Positions 8,388-17,484 of a stretch of 64,000 nt of DNA are shown here, piece after piece; position 1 is the first letter of the stretch; every line of letters starts with the position of its first letter. Both the position numbers and the translations under genes were made by a program. This DNA is from JBKCUI01 sp052161605 (GTDB taxonomy: Bacteria > Planctomycetota > Planctomycetia > Pirellulales > Pirellulaceae), in NCBI GenBank assembly GCA_052161605.1, contig CP197409.1. One strand, given 5' to 3'. The notes under the pieces are model-generated. The model ran no database searches. It had not been told where the DNA came from and saw only the letters and a program-made list of their open reading frames with translations.

Positions 8388-8862
8388 TCCCAAATCAGCA
8401 AAAGTCTCTGCGGGGGCGAACGACTGGTTTCGTCAATTTCTAAAGCATCTCGAACTCTCTTGGTCCGAAATCGGACAAGCACTTCCTTCGGATGCCACCC
8501 CCGCAGACTTCGGCCCTACTGTAATGCGGGCCGTGTTGATGACCTTGCTGGACTCCCGACTCAACGTCGAACAAGTTGGTACTGGAAGAGGCTATCGAGC
8601 TTTTTCACCCGAAGAGCGTTTCCCGTATGTCAAGCCAATCATCATTCCCGACACCGCCATCGAATGCCGCAAGGTATGGCGCGAGATAGCCGACCTGATC
8701 CGCCAATCAAAACAGCCTTTGCATCTGAAAGTGATCTACTAACACCTCGGCATTACCAACGCTTCCCGCGCCGCCTACCACACCTGCCGCGCCGAAGCAG
8801 CAGGATTGATCAAAAAGCTCGGGCATCAAGGCGGTTGGGTTGTCGCTAAATCGCATTCCTAG
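8365..8862 (+). pseudogene. Winged-helix-like protein interrupted by an in-frame TAA
   Basis: The frame from ATG 8365 reads a coherent protein to a TAA at 8740-8742. It then continues just as coherently (HLGITNASRAAYHTCRAEA...LIKKLGHQGGW) to a TAG at 8860-8862. The whole would be 165 residues. The region across the stop (LKVIY-stop-HLGITNASRAAYHTC) looks like a helix-turn-helix, so the stop cuts a fold. A CAA-to-TAA change would explain it. The upstream part has no known signature (ELSWSEIGQALPSDATPADFG, GTGRGYRAFSPEERFPYVKP). The product may be truncated at 125 aa. The gene overlaps the small gene before it. Confidence 0.5.
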
Positions 8863-9124
8863 GAAACCAAACACCTTTCATTTGTAGATCGTGTCGCGAC
8901 GATATGATTTGGAAGTCGTCAACGAATTCAACCATTTTGTCCGAGAACACGAATCGAGATACTTGGCCATTCAACGGGCTGCAGACGAGCATCTCGTTTA
9001 CGGCGGGCACATGGACTCCGTAATCATTCGCGTCTTCGCTTTCACAAACCTGCTTATCCAATTGCATGCCGCAGATTGTTCGATGATGATCCAAGTCCTT
9101 GCAGTACAGTGCCATTCGTGCCAC
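8846..9124 (-). CDS. Hypothetical protein, possibly a gene remnant
   Basis: A 92-residue open frame with protein-like content (GVHVPAVNEMLVCSPLNGQVSRF, then FSDKMVEFVDDFQII). Upstream the frame stays open for about 20 codons without a better start, so this may be the tail of a larger lost gene. It lies downstream of the lipoprotein gene on the same strand. A plus-strand frame over the same bases (8891-9175) is about as long, so the call is weak. Confidence 0.3.
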   Translation of the reverse strand: MARMALYCKDLDHHRTICGMQLDKQVCESEDANDYGVHVPAVNEMLVCSPLNGQVSRFVFSDKMVEFVDDFQIISSRHDLQMKGVWFPRNAI

Positions 9125-9187
9125 CCACGTTTCTGGATACTGATCGTCGAAGGAATGGTGAGGACTAAGCGTTGAAGTAGACGACTA

Positions 9188-10207
9188 CTACTTTTGTGAT
9201 GATCTTTGTTTCTTCTTTCTTTCCTTACCGTACTGAACGTAGTCTTGCTCAATCTCCTCGATCAGTTTTTGCATGTCGATCTGATTGCACGACTCTTCGG
9301 TAAAGAGACTCGCATTGAATCTCTCTTCAGGAACATCGTTGCCAAATTTCCAGTTTGTAAAGAATATCTCCAAGTTCCCACAAACATTGGTGAACGTATC
9401 GGCAGTGCTCGATTCGATACAACGAGGAACCTTGCGATTCCCTACTTCAATCCAATCTGTTTTCGTCTCCGAACGCAGCGGCCAATCCTTGATGTCCTCG
9501 AGGTTGCGAGCCAAGCGATTTTCTTTTCCCGTCTTGTTGTATTTCACTCCGATAAACGCCTTGGTCCGAATGGGTAAAATGTCGTCACCAGCAGCAAACT
9601 GATACTCATACGCGATCTTCTTGCTATTTGGTAAGATCCATGCGCTAGAAACAGTACTATGTTCTTCCGGTTGTTTGAGGACCTCGGAATCGTCGATGAG
9701 CATTTTGAGAATCCCCTCTGTTTGCTCCGTTTCATAGGCGGAAAATGGACACAAAGCCATGTAGAATGGGTTAAAACGGCGTATCATTAAGTTCTGTGCA
9801 ACTTGGCGCTGCCTACCGTTCTCATACTTGTCTGCAGTAGGAAGATAGCTTCCAAAAGAATCCGTCGTGACAAACGAGTTTCGATACCCACTGGTTTCCA
9901 GAACGTGTTCTTTTCGCAAGAATTCAATATTTGAAAATGACACCTCGTTAGGTTGAGCAGCATCTAGCCTGAGGTTCGACATTCCACCTTTGAAAGACAT
10001 TCGACCGTAGCGAGTCACAAAACCCAACTTGTCCGTAACCTCTTGGAAGCTACACAAGCGAACACAAACTTCAGCCCGCTCCAATGAATCGCTCGCATCC
10101 AAAGCGTAAAACTCCATTCGCTCCTTGAACTCCTGCCCGAGAATACAACTCGCAAGTAAGCAAACAAACGCAAAAATGAAGATCTTTGAGTATCCAAAAA
10201 TGCACAT
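9188..10207 (-). CDS. Putative lipoprotein of unknown function
   Basis: A 339-residue exported protein. The N-terminus has a basic-free hydrophobic segment (IFIFAFVCLLA) ending in a lipobox-like LASC near residues 18-21, so lipid anchoring is likely. The rest is a soluble, mixed alpha/beta protein with no domain recognised, ending in a Lys/Gln-rich tail (GKERKKKQRSSQK). It stands alone between degraded segments. Planctomycete genomes hold many such orphan secreted proteins. Confidence 0.65.
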   Translation of the reverse strand: MCIFGYSKIFIFAFVCLLASCILGQEFKERMEFYALDASDSLERAEVCVRLCSFQEVTDKLGFVTRYGRMSFKGGMSNLRLDAAQPNEVSFSNIEFLRKEHVLETSGYRNSFVTTDSFGSYLPTADKYENGRQRQVAQNLMIRRFNPFYMALCPFSAYETEQTEGILKMLIDDSEVLKQPEEHSTVSSAWILPNSKKIAYEYQFAAGDDILPIRTKAFIGVKYNKTGKENRLARNLEDIKDWPLRSETKTDWIEVGNRKVPRCIESSTADTFTNVCGNLEIFFTNWKFGNDVPEERFNASLFTEESCNQIDMQKLIEEIEQDYVQYGKERKKKQRSSQK

Positions 10208-10304
10208 GGAAAAAATCCTTCAGAGAACCTTACCACCAATGGGGCAGAATGCTGTGCTTCTGCCCGAAAACAGACACTGATACGCTACTCAGGCTAGAGA
10301 ACCG

Positions 10305-10646
10305 TTACCTCTTTGGGATTCCCCCCAAACTCGTCCAAATTCCGGGTCCAGAGCCTCCATCAGCGGGAGGGCAACTACCATTCAGTTGTGTTATTCGAAG
10401 ATTCATGTCAACCCCCACGGTCGAGGTTGCACAGATCGAGTTGCCCTCGCCCATTGCAAGCAACTCAACTTGAAATCGTCTTCCATAATCATTCGCATTG
10501 AGATTTTCCGCAGTTAGAATCGCCTTACCCGCCAGCATTCCGTGTCGGTTCACTGTGCGAAGCGACGAAGGGAAAAACGAAGTCTCCTCCGCCAACCGGA
10601 ACTCTAGTGAAATCGGATAATTCGTAACTTCATTCTTGCCTAGCAA
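10305..10646 (-). CDS. Hypothetical protein, uncertain start
   Basis: A frame of up to 113 residues with protein-like composition (NYPISLEFRLAEETSFFPSSL, then ENLNANDYGRRFQVELLAMGEG, and a Gly-rich end GGSGPGIWTSLGGIPKR). The only start in this frame is a TTG; the frame remains open for about 35 more codons upstream without a Met, which suggests an N-terminally truncated gene. No family was recognised. Confidence 0.3.
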   Translation of the reverse strand: MLGKNEVTNYPISLEFRLAEETSFFPSSLRTVNRHGMLAGKAILTAENLNANDYGRRFQVELLAMGEGNSICATSTVGVDMNLRITQLNGSCPPADGGSGPGIWTSLGGIPKR

Positions 10647-11096
10647 TTTGATTGGGACGTTGCACGACTTTTGATGGGCAATCTTCCGAGTAGATGAGTT
10701 CTTTGGATTCAGCGTGGAACAATTGTCTGGGCCACGGCGTGCAGATCTTGACGGACAACAACGATGGCGGGTGGATATGTCGAGTTAGGCAATTCGGCTT
10801 CGTCATGGCGATGATAGCCACATGGGTTAACAATTGCGTTGGATTTCCAGTGAGAGACCGACAAAATGATCATTCGAATCCTGTCGCATGTCTAGAGAAA
10901 AAATCCAGTGAGATGGTGAGATTTGCAAAAAAGGACTCTTGTTTTTCAGTGCGTAAATCCCGTTAGGCAAATAGCTTGAGTCGACCTGAGGTATTTCGTG
11001 AGTCGTTTGCCGTGCCGCTTTGGCATAATCGTAGGTGAAAAGGAATGTATGTAAGGAAATCTCCGATCAAGTGTGAATGATAGTAGAGGGAACCCC
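10647..11096. other. Gene-free stretch
   Basis: About 450 bases between the hypothetical gene and the broken sigma gene. Short frames on both strands lack a start context and protein-like content. Nothing recognisable was seen except the AGAGGG at 11084-11090 that serves the sigma gene. Confidence 0.4.
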
Positions 11097-11697
11097 ATGA
11101 ACGAATGGCCAGCGACGAATCCAAGCTTGATCTTGCGAATCAAAGATCTTCAAAACGCCGTAGCCTGGAATGAGCTAATGGCCATCTACCGAGCTGTGGT
11201 TTATCGTTTGGCTCGGCGGAAAGGGCTGCTGCACGAAGATGCCGAAGATCTTGTTCAAAGTGTATTCATGTCTCTCGCCAAAGCCATCGATCGGTGGGAG
11301 CATGGGGAAGGCCCGCCGCGATTTCGAAACTGGCTCGGGAAGATTGCTCGCAATGCGATCGTGAACGCTGTCACACGCGTAAAGCCTGATCGAGCTACTG
11401 GAACGTCGAGTGTCATGCGCGCCTTAGAGTCTCTACCCGAGGAAGCAGAGACCACCTAGGTCTTGCTCGTCGAATGCCGACTGGAGGCGATTCGTTGGGC
11501 CGCGCGAGATCCGATCCGAGTTCTCCGACGCCACCTGGGCCGTATTCCAAGCGACCGCTATCGAAGGTCGACCAATAGCGGAGGTCGCGCAGGTTTTCCA
11601 GCGGACGATCGGAGCCGTCTATGCAGCGCGCTGCCGCGTCGCAGCTCGATTGCGAGAAAAGGTACAAGAAGCATCTGCTTATTGGAGTGAGTTTTAA
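11097..11697 (+). pseudogene. ECF-type sigma factor, broken by a nonsense codon and a frameshift
   Basis: The first frame gives a good region 2 (LHEDAEDLVQSVFMSLAKAID, FRNWLGKIARNAIVNAV) and then meets TAG at 11457-11459. Reading through, the frame continues as LLVECRLEAIRWAAR. A shift near 11505 is then needed to reach region 4 (IRSEFSDATWAVFQATAIEG, then PIAEVAQVFQRTIGAVYAARC) and the natural stop at 11695-11697. The repaired protein of about 199 aa matches the kinase-linked sigma at 7.1 kb in type. ATG 11097 follows AGAGGG. The expected downstream kinase is missing: only MQPSFTCLLESG is legible at 11698 before the sequence changes character. Confidence 0.8.
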
Positions 11698-11759
11698 TGC
11701 AACCATCATTCACTTGCCTCTTGGAGAGCGGCCGCCCAGTGACTTGGATGAAGGATTCG

Positions 11760-12034
11760 GACCATGGCTGGGCGGACAAGGGGCGTGGTCTGCATCCACC
11801 TACACCAATGGTACTCGAGGTCTTTTTCCTACATCTGGTGCTGTGCGAGTAAACCTGCTTGCCGAATGCGACGGGCGAACGAACCTAGGCTTTCAAAGTG
11901 GAGAGCGAGGTACCCGTTGTCCAACGCACCATTGGAGCTTCCATTCTGGCGGAGCGGTATTTGCCAAGGCGGATGGCTCGGTGATATTTTTGTGTTCGCG
12001 TTGCAATCCACGTAGATTGGATTGTGCATCCTAG
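11760..12034 (+). pseudogene. DUF1559 (prepilin-like) C-terminal fragment
   Basis: A plus-strand frame ending at 12034 reads WSFHSGGAVFAKADGSVIFL. This is the hallmark end of DUF1559 planctomycete secreted proteins (HPGG-N-ADGSV-F). The N-terminal prepilin helix and most of the body are missing, and the upstream part runs out of the broken sigma locus in another frame. It is a remnant left by a deletion that also removed the kinase expected after the sigma gene. Confidence 0.6.
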
Positions 12035-12125
12035 AGCTCTCACAGTTCGCTCTGGGTTGTTTGGTTTCGTATACCCGCATAGAATCATTTGGTTATCAAC
12101 TTGCCACACACCATAAAAAGCTGCG

Positions 12126-12773
12126 ATGGATAGGACACTACATTGGGAAAACGTCTACCAGACAAAGAGTTCGACCGAAGTGAGTTGGTACGAACCCGAT
12201 CCGAAACAATCGCTCGATTTGATCCTTCTAGCTGCTGGAGAATCGCGAGGCCGCGTGCTTGATGTGGGCGGAGGCCAGTCTTTCTTGGTCGATCGATTGC
12301 TGGATGCAGGATTCGCGAGTGTGACTGTACTCGATATCTCGCAAATCGCCATCGAGGCAACCAAGGCACGACTGGGGGATCGGGCTTCCCAAGTGGAATG
12401 GATCGTGGCCGACATCACGCGTCGCGACTCACTGGGCGAGTTCGATATATGGCACGATCGAGCAGTGTTTCATTTCATCACCGATCCAGACGACCGACGG
12501 CACTACGTGGAGTTACTGAAGCGTTCTCTGCCCATTGGCGGTTACTTCATCGTCAGCACCTTCGCCATTGGCGGTCCCGAAAAGTGCAGCGGCCTCCCCA
12601 TCCGCCAATACGACTCCGCCACGATGCAATTAGAACTGGGGGCGGCGTTCGAACCCGTACAATGCAGCGAGTATCTGCACACCACACCAACGGGCAAACC
12701 CCAGCAATTCTTCTTCGGTATCTATAGACACGTTGACGGAACAGCGCACAACTCGAGCCTTGAAAGTAAATGA
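12126..12773 (+). CDS. Class I SAM-dependent methyltransferase
   Basis: A 215-aa cytosolic methyltransferase using S-adenosylmethionine. Motif I is VLDVGGGQSFLVDRLLDAG (about residues 43-61), motif post-I is VTVLDIS with the acidic residue for the SAM ribose, and WHDRAVFHFI marks the motif IV region. The N-terminal HWENVYQTKSSTEVSWYEPDP is typical of a family of small methyltransferases with unknown substrate that are often annotated near thiol or metalloid genes. The next gene starts 5 bases after the stop, so they are likely co-expressed. Confidence 0.9.
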   Translation: MDRTLHWENVYQTKSSTEVSWYEPDPKQSLDLILLAAGESRGRVLDVGGGQSFLVDRLLDAGFASVTVLDISQIAIEATKARLGDRASQVEWIVADITRRDSLGEFDIWHDRAVFHFITDPDDRRHYVELLKRSLPIGGYFIVSTFAIGGPEKCSGLPIRQYDSATMQLELGAAFEPVQCSEYLHTTPTGKPQQFFFGIYRHVDGTAHNSSLESK

Positions 12774-12777
12774 CGAT

Positions 12778-15177
12778 ATGAATGCACTCGCTCATATTAA
12801 GGCGATCAAACTCCAGGCTATTACAATCATGCTGTCTGCTAGCTTGATGGCCGCATGCACGTACGGCCAAGACTCAGACTCGCAATTGCTGGAAGATGCC
12901 AAGGCGACGTTCGGGATAGTCTCTGCCCCCACGCAAGAAGAACTCGATCAACCGATCGTGGAACTTGGGCGGCATCTGTTTTGGGATGAGCGACTCTCCG
13001 CCAATGGCAAAGTAGCGTGTGCCTCTTGTCATGCAGCATCTGCATGGGGTGCCGATGCGGAGCGATACTCACTCGACGCAAAAGGCAAACTGACAAAACG
13101 TAACTCACAAACCATCTTCAATGCAATGCTTCAGCCAGGCCTGCGTTGGACTGCGGACCGCAAATCGGGAGCTCATCAAGCAGAGAAGTCGCTCACTGGT
13201 TCCATGGGGTTTGCGCAAGCGGAGGATGTACTTCCGTTGCTTGAAGAGCACGGATATGGGCCACTCTTCCGTGTTGCGTTTCCAAACGAAGCGACTCAAG
13301 TTACGCCGACCAACTATGCTAAGGCTATCGAAGCCTACGAAGCGACTTTGACAACGCCGGCTGCATTCGATCGGTACCTCGCTGGCGAAAATGAAGCACT
13401 ATCTGCCAAACAAAAAGAGGGGCTACGGCTTTTCATGACGATCGGTTGCGCAGATTGTCACACGGGCAAACTGCTAGGTGGCGAAGGATTAGAAAAGTTC
13501 GGAGTTCATGCTGACTATTGGACGCTAACCAAGTCGCAAGTCCAGGATGAAGGGCTATTCGAATCAACCAAGAAGGATGAGGAAAAGTTCTCGTTCCGCG
13601 TTTCCATGCTGCGTAACAGCGAGAAGACCGGCCCGTATTTCCACGATGGATCGGTCAGTGATCTAAAGGAGGCCATTCAGATCATGGCGAAACTGCAACT
13701 CGACCTCAATCTTAGCGATCAAGAAATTGAAGCTATCGCATCGTTCTTAACATCTTTGACCGGTCAAGTTCCCAACAGCTATAGCGAGCCAGAACAGCCG
13801 GTGACAACGACCATGAACAAGCGAAAGCGACTCTTAGATTGGACCTTCCAAATTGCGATGACCGACTCTCAGCATAAACCGGTTGCCAATGCTTTGCGCC
13901 GAGAGTTGGGGGTCTTCGGTGCGACGATGATGGGGCTTGGTGCCATTGTCGGTACAGGTATTTTCGTGAGCGTAGGATATGCAGCAGGGGTGGCTGGTGA
14001 TTGGATCGTGGTCGCAATTGGTGTGGCCGCGATCGTGGCAACACTTAATGGCCTCAACAGCGCGCAGCTGGCAGCAGCTCATCCCGTTAGCGGTGGGACT
14101 TATGAGTACGGTTACCGCTGGTTGCATCCCAGTCTCGGTTTTACGGCGGGCTGGATGTTCTTGTGCGCCAAGAGCGCCTCAGCCGCAACGGCTGCACTTG
14201 GCTTTGCAGGTTACGGACTTCGATTGATCAATGTTGATGCAGACTACTTAAAAGTCCCGATTGGACTTCTCGCACTTGCAGTAGTCGTAGCCTTCGTTTT
14301 GTTTGGCGTTCGTTGGAGCAGCATCTTTAATGTATCAGTCGTTTCGATCACTCTTACTTCGTTGGCGGTATTTGTGGCCGTCGGGCTGTACACCCTTTGG
14401 TTTTCATCTGGCAGCGTTGCAGACCTAACCCCGCGTTCCGAGGCACAAGAGGGTTCACCGCTGCGCGGCCTACTTGAGGCCTGTGCTTTGATGTTCGTGG
14501 CGTACACCGGTTACGGTCGGATTGCGACTCTGGGAGAGGAGATCCGCAACCCAAGTAAAAATATTCCCATCGCTATCGTTGTGACCCTCGGCATTTCGAT
14601 GGTGCTTTATATGTCTGTAGCGTGTGTATCCATCACCGTCGTGGGGGCATTCGACTTTGGAAATGCAGCCATCTCAAAAGCTGCACCGCTCGAAATGGTT
14701 GCCAAACGGTTTGCCATTTCACAGGTGAGCTATGTGGTTGCAGTCGGTGCAGTTACCTCCATGCTAGGCGTGTTGATCAATTTGGTTCTTGGTTTATCGC
14801 GTGTCGTGTTGGCCATGGGACGTCGAAAGGATCTACCCGAACTATTTGGTCGAGTGGATACTGCCGGACGCGCCCCAACGAATGCAGTTTTGCTTGTGGC
14901 GCTGATGATTGCGATTCTGATCCTCACAGGGAACACCAAGACAACCTGGTCGTTTAGTGCATTTACAGTGCTCATTTACTACTCCATCACCAATCTAGCG
15001 GCGATCCGTATGTCGGATAGCGAACGTCGTTATCCGCGCTTCATCGCTTGGCTAGGTCTGTTTTCCTGCCTTTTCCTTGCGTTTTGGGTTGAACCCGCCA
15101 TCTGGCTGGTAGGGCTAGGGCTGATCGCAATGGGGCTCGTTTGGTGGCGGTTTGGTAAGCCCTGGCTCCTGCATTAG
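12778..15177 (+). CDS. Di-heme cytochrome c peroxidase joined in frame to an APC-family amino-acid permease
   Basis: One 799-codon open frame encodes two whole proteins. Residues 1-27 are a signal peptide with lipobox-like LMAAC. Residues about 32-332 are a MauG/CcpA-type di-heme peroxidase with heme motifs CASCH (81-85) and CADCH (224-228) and the LRN...GPYFHDGS motif. Residues 346 to the end are an APC permease with about 12 membrane helices, beginning at MNKRKRLLDW (13813) and carrying GLGAIVGTGIF. The peroxidase belongs outside the membrane and APC permeases normally start inside, so a single chain is topologically awkward. More likely these are two genes whose separating stop was lost (or a base error), with the permease starting at 13813; no Shine-Dalgarno is visible there. 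ATG 12778 is preferred over an upstream TTG that overlaps the methyltransferase. Confidence 0.8.
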   Translation: MNALAHIKAIKLQAITIMLSASLMAACTYGQDSDSQLLEDAKATFGIVSAPTQEELDQPIVELGRHLFWDERLSANGKVACASCHAASAWGADAERYSLDAKGKLTKRNSQTIFNAMLQPGLRWTADRKSGAHQAEKSLTGSMGFAQAEDVLPLLEEHGYGPLFRVAFPNEATQVTPTNYAKAIEAYEATLTTPAAFDRYLAGENEALSAKQKEGLRLFMTIGCADCHTGKLLGGEGLEKFGVHADYWTLTKSQVQDEGLFESTKKDEEKFSFRVSMLRNSEKTGPYFHDGSVSDLKEAIQIMAKLQLDLNLSDQEIEAIASFLTSLTGQVPNSYSEPEQPVTTTMNKRKRLLDWTFQIAMTDSQHKPVANALRRELGVFGATMMGLGAIVGTGIFVSVGYAAGVAGDWIVVAIGVAAIVATLNGLNSAQLAAAHPVSGGTYEYGYRWLHPSLGFTAGWMFLCAKSASAATAALGFAGYGLRLINVDADYLKVPIGLLALAVVVAFVLFGVRWSSIFNVSVVSITLTSLAVFVAVGLYTLWFSSGSVADLTPRSEAQEGSPLRGLLEACALMFVAYTGYGRIATLGEEIRNPSKNIPIAIVVTLGISMVLYMSVACVSITVVGAFDFGNAAISKAAPLEMVAKRFAISQVSYVVAVGAVTSMLGVLINLVLGLSRVVLAMGRRKDLPELFGRVDTAGRAPTNAVLLVALMIAILILTGNTKTTWSFSAFTVLIYYSITNLAAIRMSDSERRYPRFIAWLGLFSCLFLAFWVEPAIWLVGLGLIAMGLVWWRFGKPWLLH

Positions 15178-15329
15178 CAACTTCCAATCCAGTCCGCATT
15201 GTGAAGCGTGTTGTGAAGCGTATTGTCGCAAACCAAGGCGGCCAATGCGCAGTGGCCAGTCGTGTTGGCGGATGGACTACTTTCTGGGTCCAGCTTCGTG
15301 CATTCTACGCGCATCGAGCCAATGATAAC

Positions 15330-15572
15330 CTAGACATCAGGATTGATTAAAAGAGCTTCGATCCTAGCAATCACGTCTGACAGTTCTGAGTCCGAAACGT
15401 GATGAATGAACTGAATATTGCGAGCTCTCCAGTCGACACTATGCAAATGATCCGAGAGCACGACTCCTGAACTGCCATCGTCACTTTTAATTGTGACTTC
15501 AAACGCATATCCTTTAGCTTGCCGGGTTGCCGGACAAAGAACGCAAATCATCGCCAAAGTCAGTTTCGCCAT
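15330..15572 (-). pseudogene. mazF: MazF-type toxin, 5' half deleted
   Basis: The frame holds the C-terminal two thirds of a MazF/PemK endoribonuclease toxin: CPATRQAKGYAFEVTI, SGVVLSDHLHSVDWRARN and an IARIEALL end. The conserved N-terminal part with the RPALVLS segment and the GD-W start is absent. The reading frame instead overlaps the end of mazE in another frame, so a deletion of roughly 100 bases or more has fused the two genes. The toxin should be inactive. Confidence 0.75.
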
Positions 15573-15765
15573 GAAGCTGTGAAGGTTTGCAATTCTTAAG
15601 CAATGCACCTAGGCTAAGCCTAACTGGTTTGTCCGGTCTAACAATCAATTCCCCGTCTCTCACACTAAGTTTTACAGAAGTCCCTTCCTCAACTTCAATT
15701 TGTCCTGCTAGGGCGTGGGGGATTCGCACGGCGAGACTATTTCCCCATTTCTGTACAGTTGCCAT
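15514..15765 (-). CDS. mazE: MazE/AbrB-family antitoxin
   Basis: An 83-residue AbrB-type DNA-binding antitoxin: QKWGNSLAVRIPHALAGQIEVEEGT and then VKLSVRDGELIVRP form the swapped-hairpin fold. The C-terminal toxin-binding tail keeps LHGETDFGDD but then changes to an unrelated end where the usual GKE(V/I)W would be. This is the same deletion that removed the start of mazF. DNA binding and autorepression may survive. The start matches the family N-terminus (MATVQKWGNS). An 8-bp palindrome TACATGTA sits about 15 bases upstream (15780-15787). Confidence 0.8.
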   Translation of the reverse strand: MATVQKWGNSLAVRIPHALAGQIEVEEGTSVKLSVRDGELIVRPDKPVRLSLGALLKNCKPSQLHGETDFGDDLRSLSGNPAS

Positions 15766-15855
15766 TCATATGCTCCTTTTACATGTAGATACAATGAAGA
15801 CACTTCAGGAGTTTTGTTGGGGCAACGATTGATATGCGCAAAGTCATTCGCCAGT

Positions 15856-17484
15856 CTACCGCACGATATCGCTTGTCGCCGGCGCGGTGACAGGCCACCC
15901 GAGGGCCCACTGGAGTTGCAATTGCGCTCGGTTGTAATTGGCAACTGCATTCAAGTAGGCTCGCTGTGAGGTTTCAAGGGCTTGAATTGCCTGTAAGACC
16001 TCGATCGGCAAACCTTGAGCTTCTTGGATTCTTTCCAGATTACGTTGATAGGAATTTCGAGCCCGCTGAATAGCCTGTTCCGCTAACTCTATTTGCTGCC
16101 GTCGCATTCGAACCTGAACATTTGCCTCCGCGATCTCTTGAGCGACACGGTCTAGAACGCGTATCTTTTCTTAAACGGCCTGTTGCACTTGGGCCGATCG
16201 CTCGCGACGTGCGGCTCGCTCCCCCATTCCGAGGTTCCGCGTCTCCCAAACCATCATAGCATCAATGTCGTATCGGCCACCGAAGTTGCTGGCGTTACTT
16301 CCCAATCCCCCGCCAAAACTAGTCGTACTAAAACCTAGTAGAACACTCGGAACGAAAGGTGCATACTTTTCACGTTTATACGCTTCGCATGCAGCCGCCA
16401 CTAGCGATTGCATTTCCTTAAGTTCAGGACGCGTCGAGAGCCCCGCAGAAATAAGTGTTGACTCGTCAGAGTCTGTTACAGTCAAGTCCAAAGGAATGAT
16501 AACCGGCTCTTGAGGAATCAAGGCGGAGGTCATCGGAATGCTTAGGGTTCGGGCTAACCGAGTGGACGCGATTTGCTGCTGCTCGCGAGCTGTGAGTTCC
16601 CGCGTTTGCACCAAGGCTAACTCCGTCGCGCATCGATCTGCGTCGGCTTGCAGGCCCTGGCCAGCATCTGCATAGTCTCTGGTAAGTGTTACAAGCTTGG
16701 CTGTTTGTCGAAGCGCTTCTGATACGATCTCAATCTCCTGAGTGGCTTCGAGAAGATCGATATAACCAAGAGCACCTGCGAGCAATTGGTCGTTAAGAGC
16801 CGTTGTAGCGGCATGACTTCGAGCCCATGCTGTTTTCTCAGAAATGCTTGGCAGGAAGATCGCATCCGCCAGGTGAAACCTTGCTACTATACCTGGTTCT
16901 GTCGGTGAACCAGCCGCAACAGCTCCTGCTCCAAGTCCATAATTGAATTAGTTGAGATCAACATCGACGATGGCACCTTGCACATCTTGATAGTTGCCAT
17001 CGCGTCGCCGGTAATTAAAACCGGACTGAATGCTGGGTAGCCACATTACTTTGGCGCGGTCAAGTTGCGCATAGGCCTCCTGAACACGCCATCGAGCGAA
17101 ACCGACGACCGGGTGTTGACCACCGATCATGGCTAAGGCCGTCGGTAGGTTGATTGGTATCGTTGCAGACTCAGGTTCAACGGACATCGAGTCGGTGTTA
17201 TCCAGCATGTTGCCTGCCATCTCTGGAGCAAGGACCACAGGCGATTCGGGCCAATCCGTTTGCGAATATGTCGGGGTGGGAGCTTCGACGAAGGCAGCTG
17301 GGGCCACTCCCATGGCTACGGCGTTGGTCGCGTTCAGCTGTGCTGCTGACCTAACTGCTTCTGGTTCCGCTACCGTCAAACTTTGCGTAGTCGGATACTT
17401 ATGCGTAGGCGATGTTGTCGCACAACCGCCCAGCACAGTTGTCCAGGTAAGGGCTCCCACCCACATCGAATCGTGCCATCTCAT
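15856..17484 (-). pseudogene. TolC-family outer-membrane efflux protein with two in-frame stops
   Basis: A single continuous frame of 542 codons encodes a TolC-like outer-membrane efflux channel, interrupted by TAA at 16948-16950 and TAA at 16171-16173. The three parts line up without any frameshift. The first has a lipoprotein signal (VLGGCATT) and an HPVVGFARWRVQEAYAQLDRAK helix. The second has the long coiled-coil helices and ELKEMQSLVAAACEAYK. The third has IELAEQAIQRARNSYQRNLER and the closing ALGWPV. Both stops sit where Gln would fit (one C-to-T change each). The gene is divergent from the RND pump genes it should serve. Unless the stops are read through, the pump has lost its own outer-membrane partner. 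Confidence 0.85.

Noticed and set aside
8891..9175. 94-codon plus frame overlapping the minus hypothetical gene
   Set aside because: No Shine-Dalgarno and less protein-like than the minus frame; both are weak.
8740..16950. Stop-codon reassignment to Gln
   Set aside because: Many intact genes in the window end in TAA or TAG, so decay or sequence error is the simpler view.
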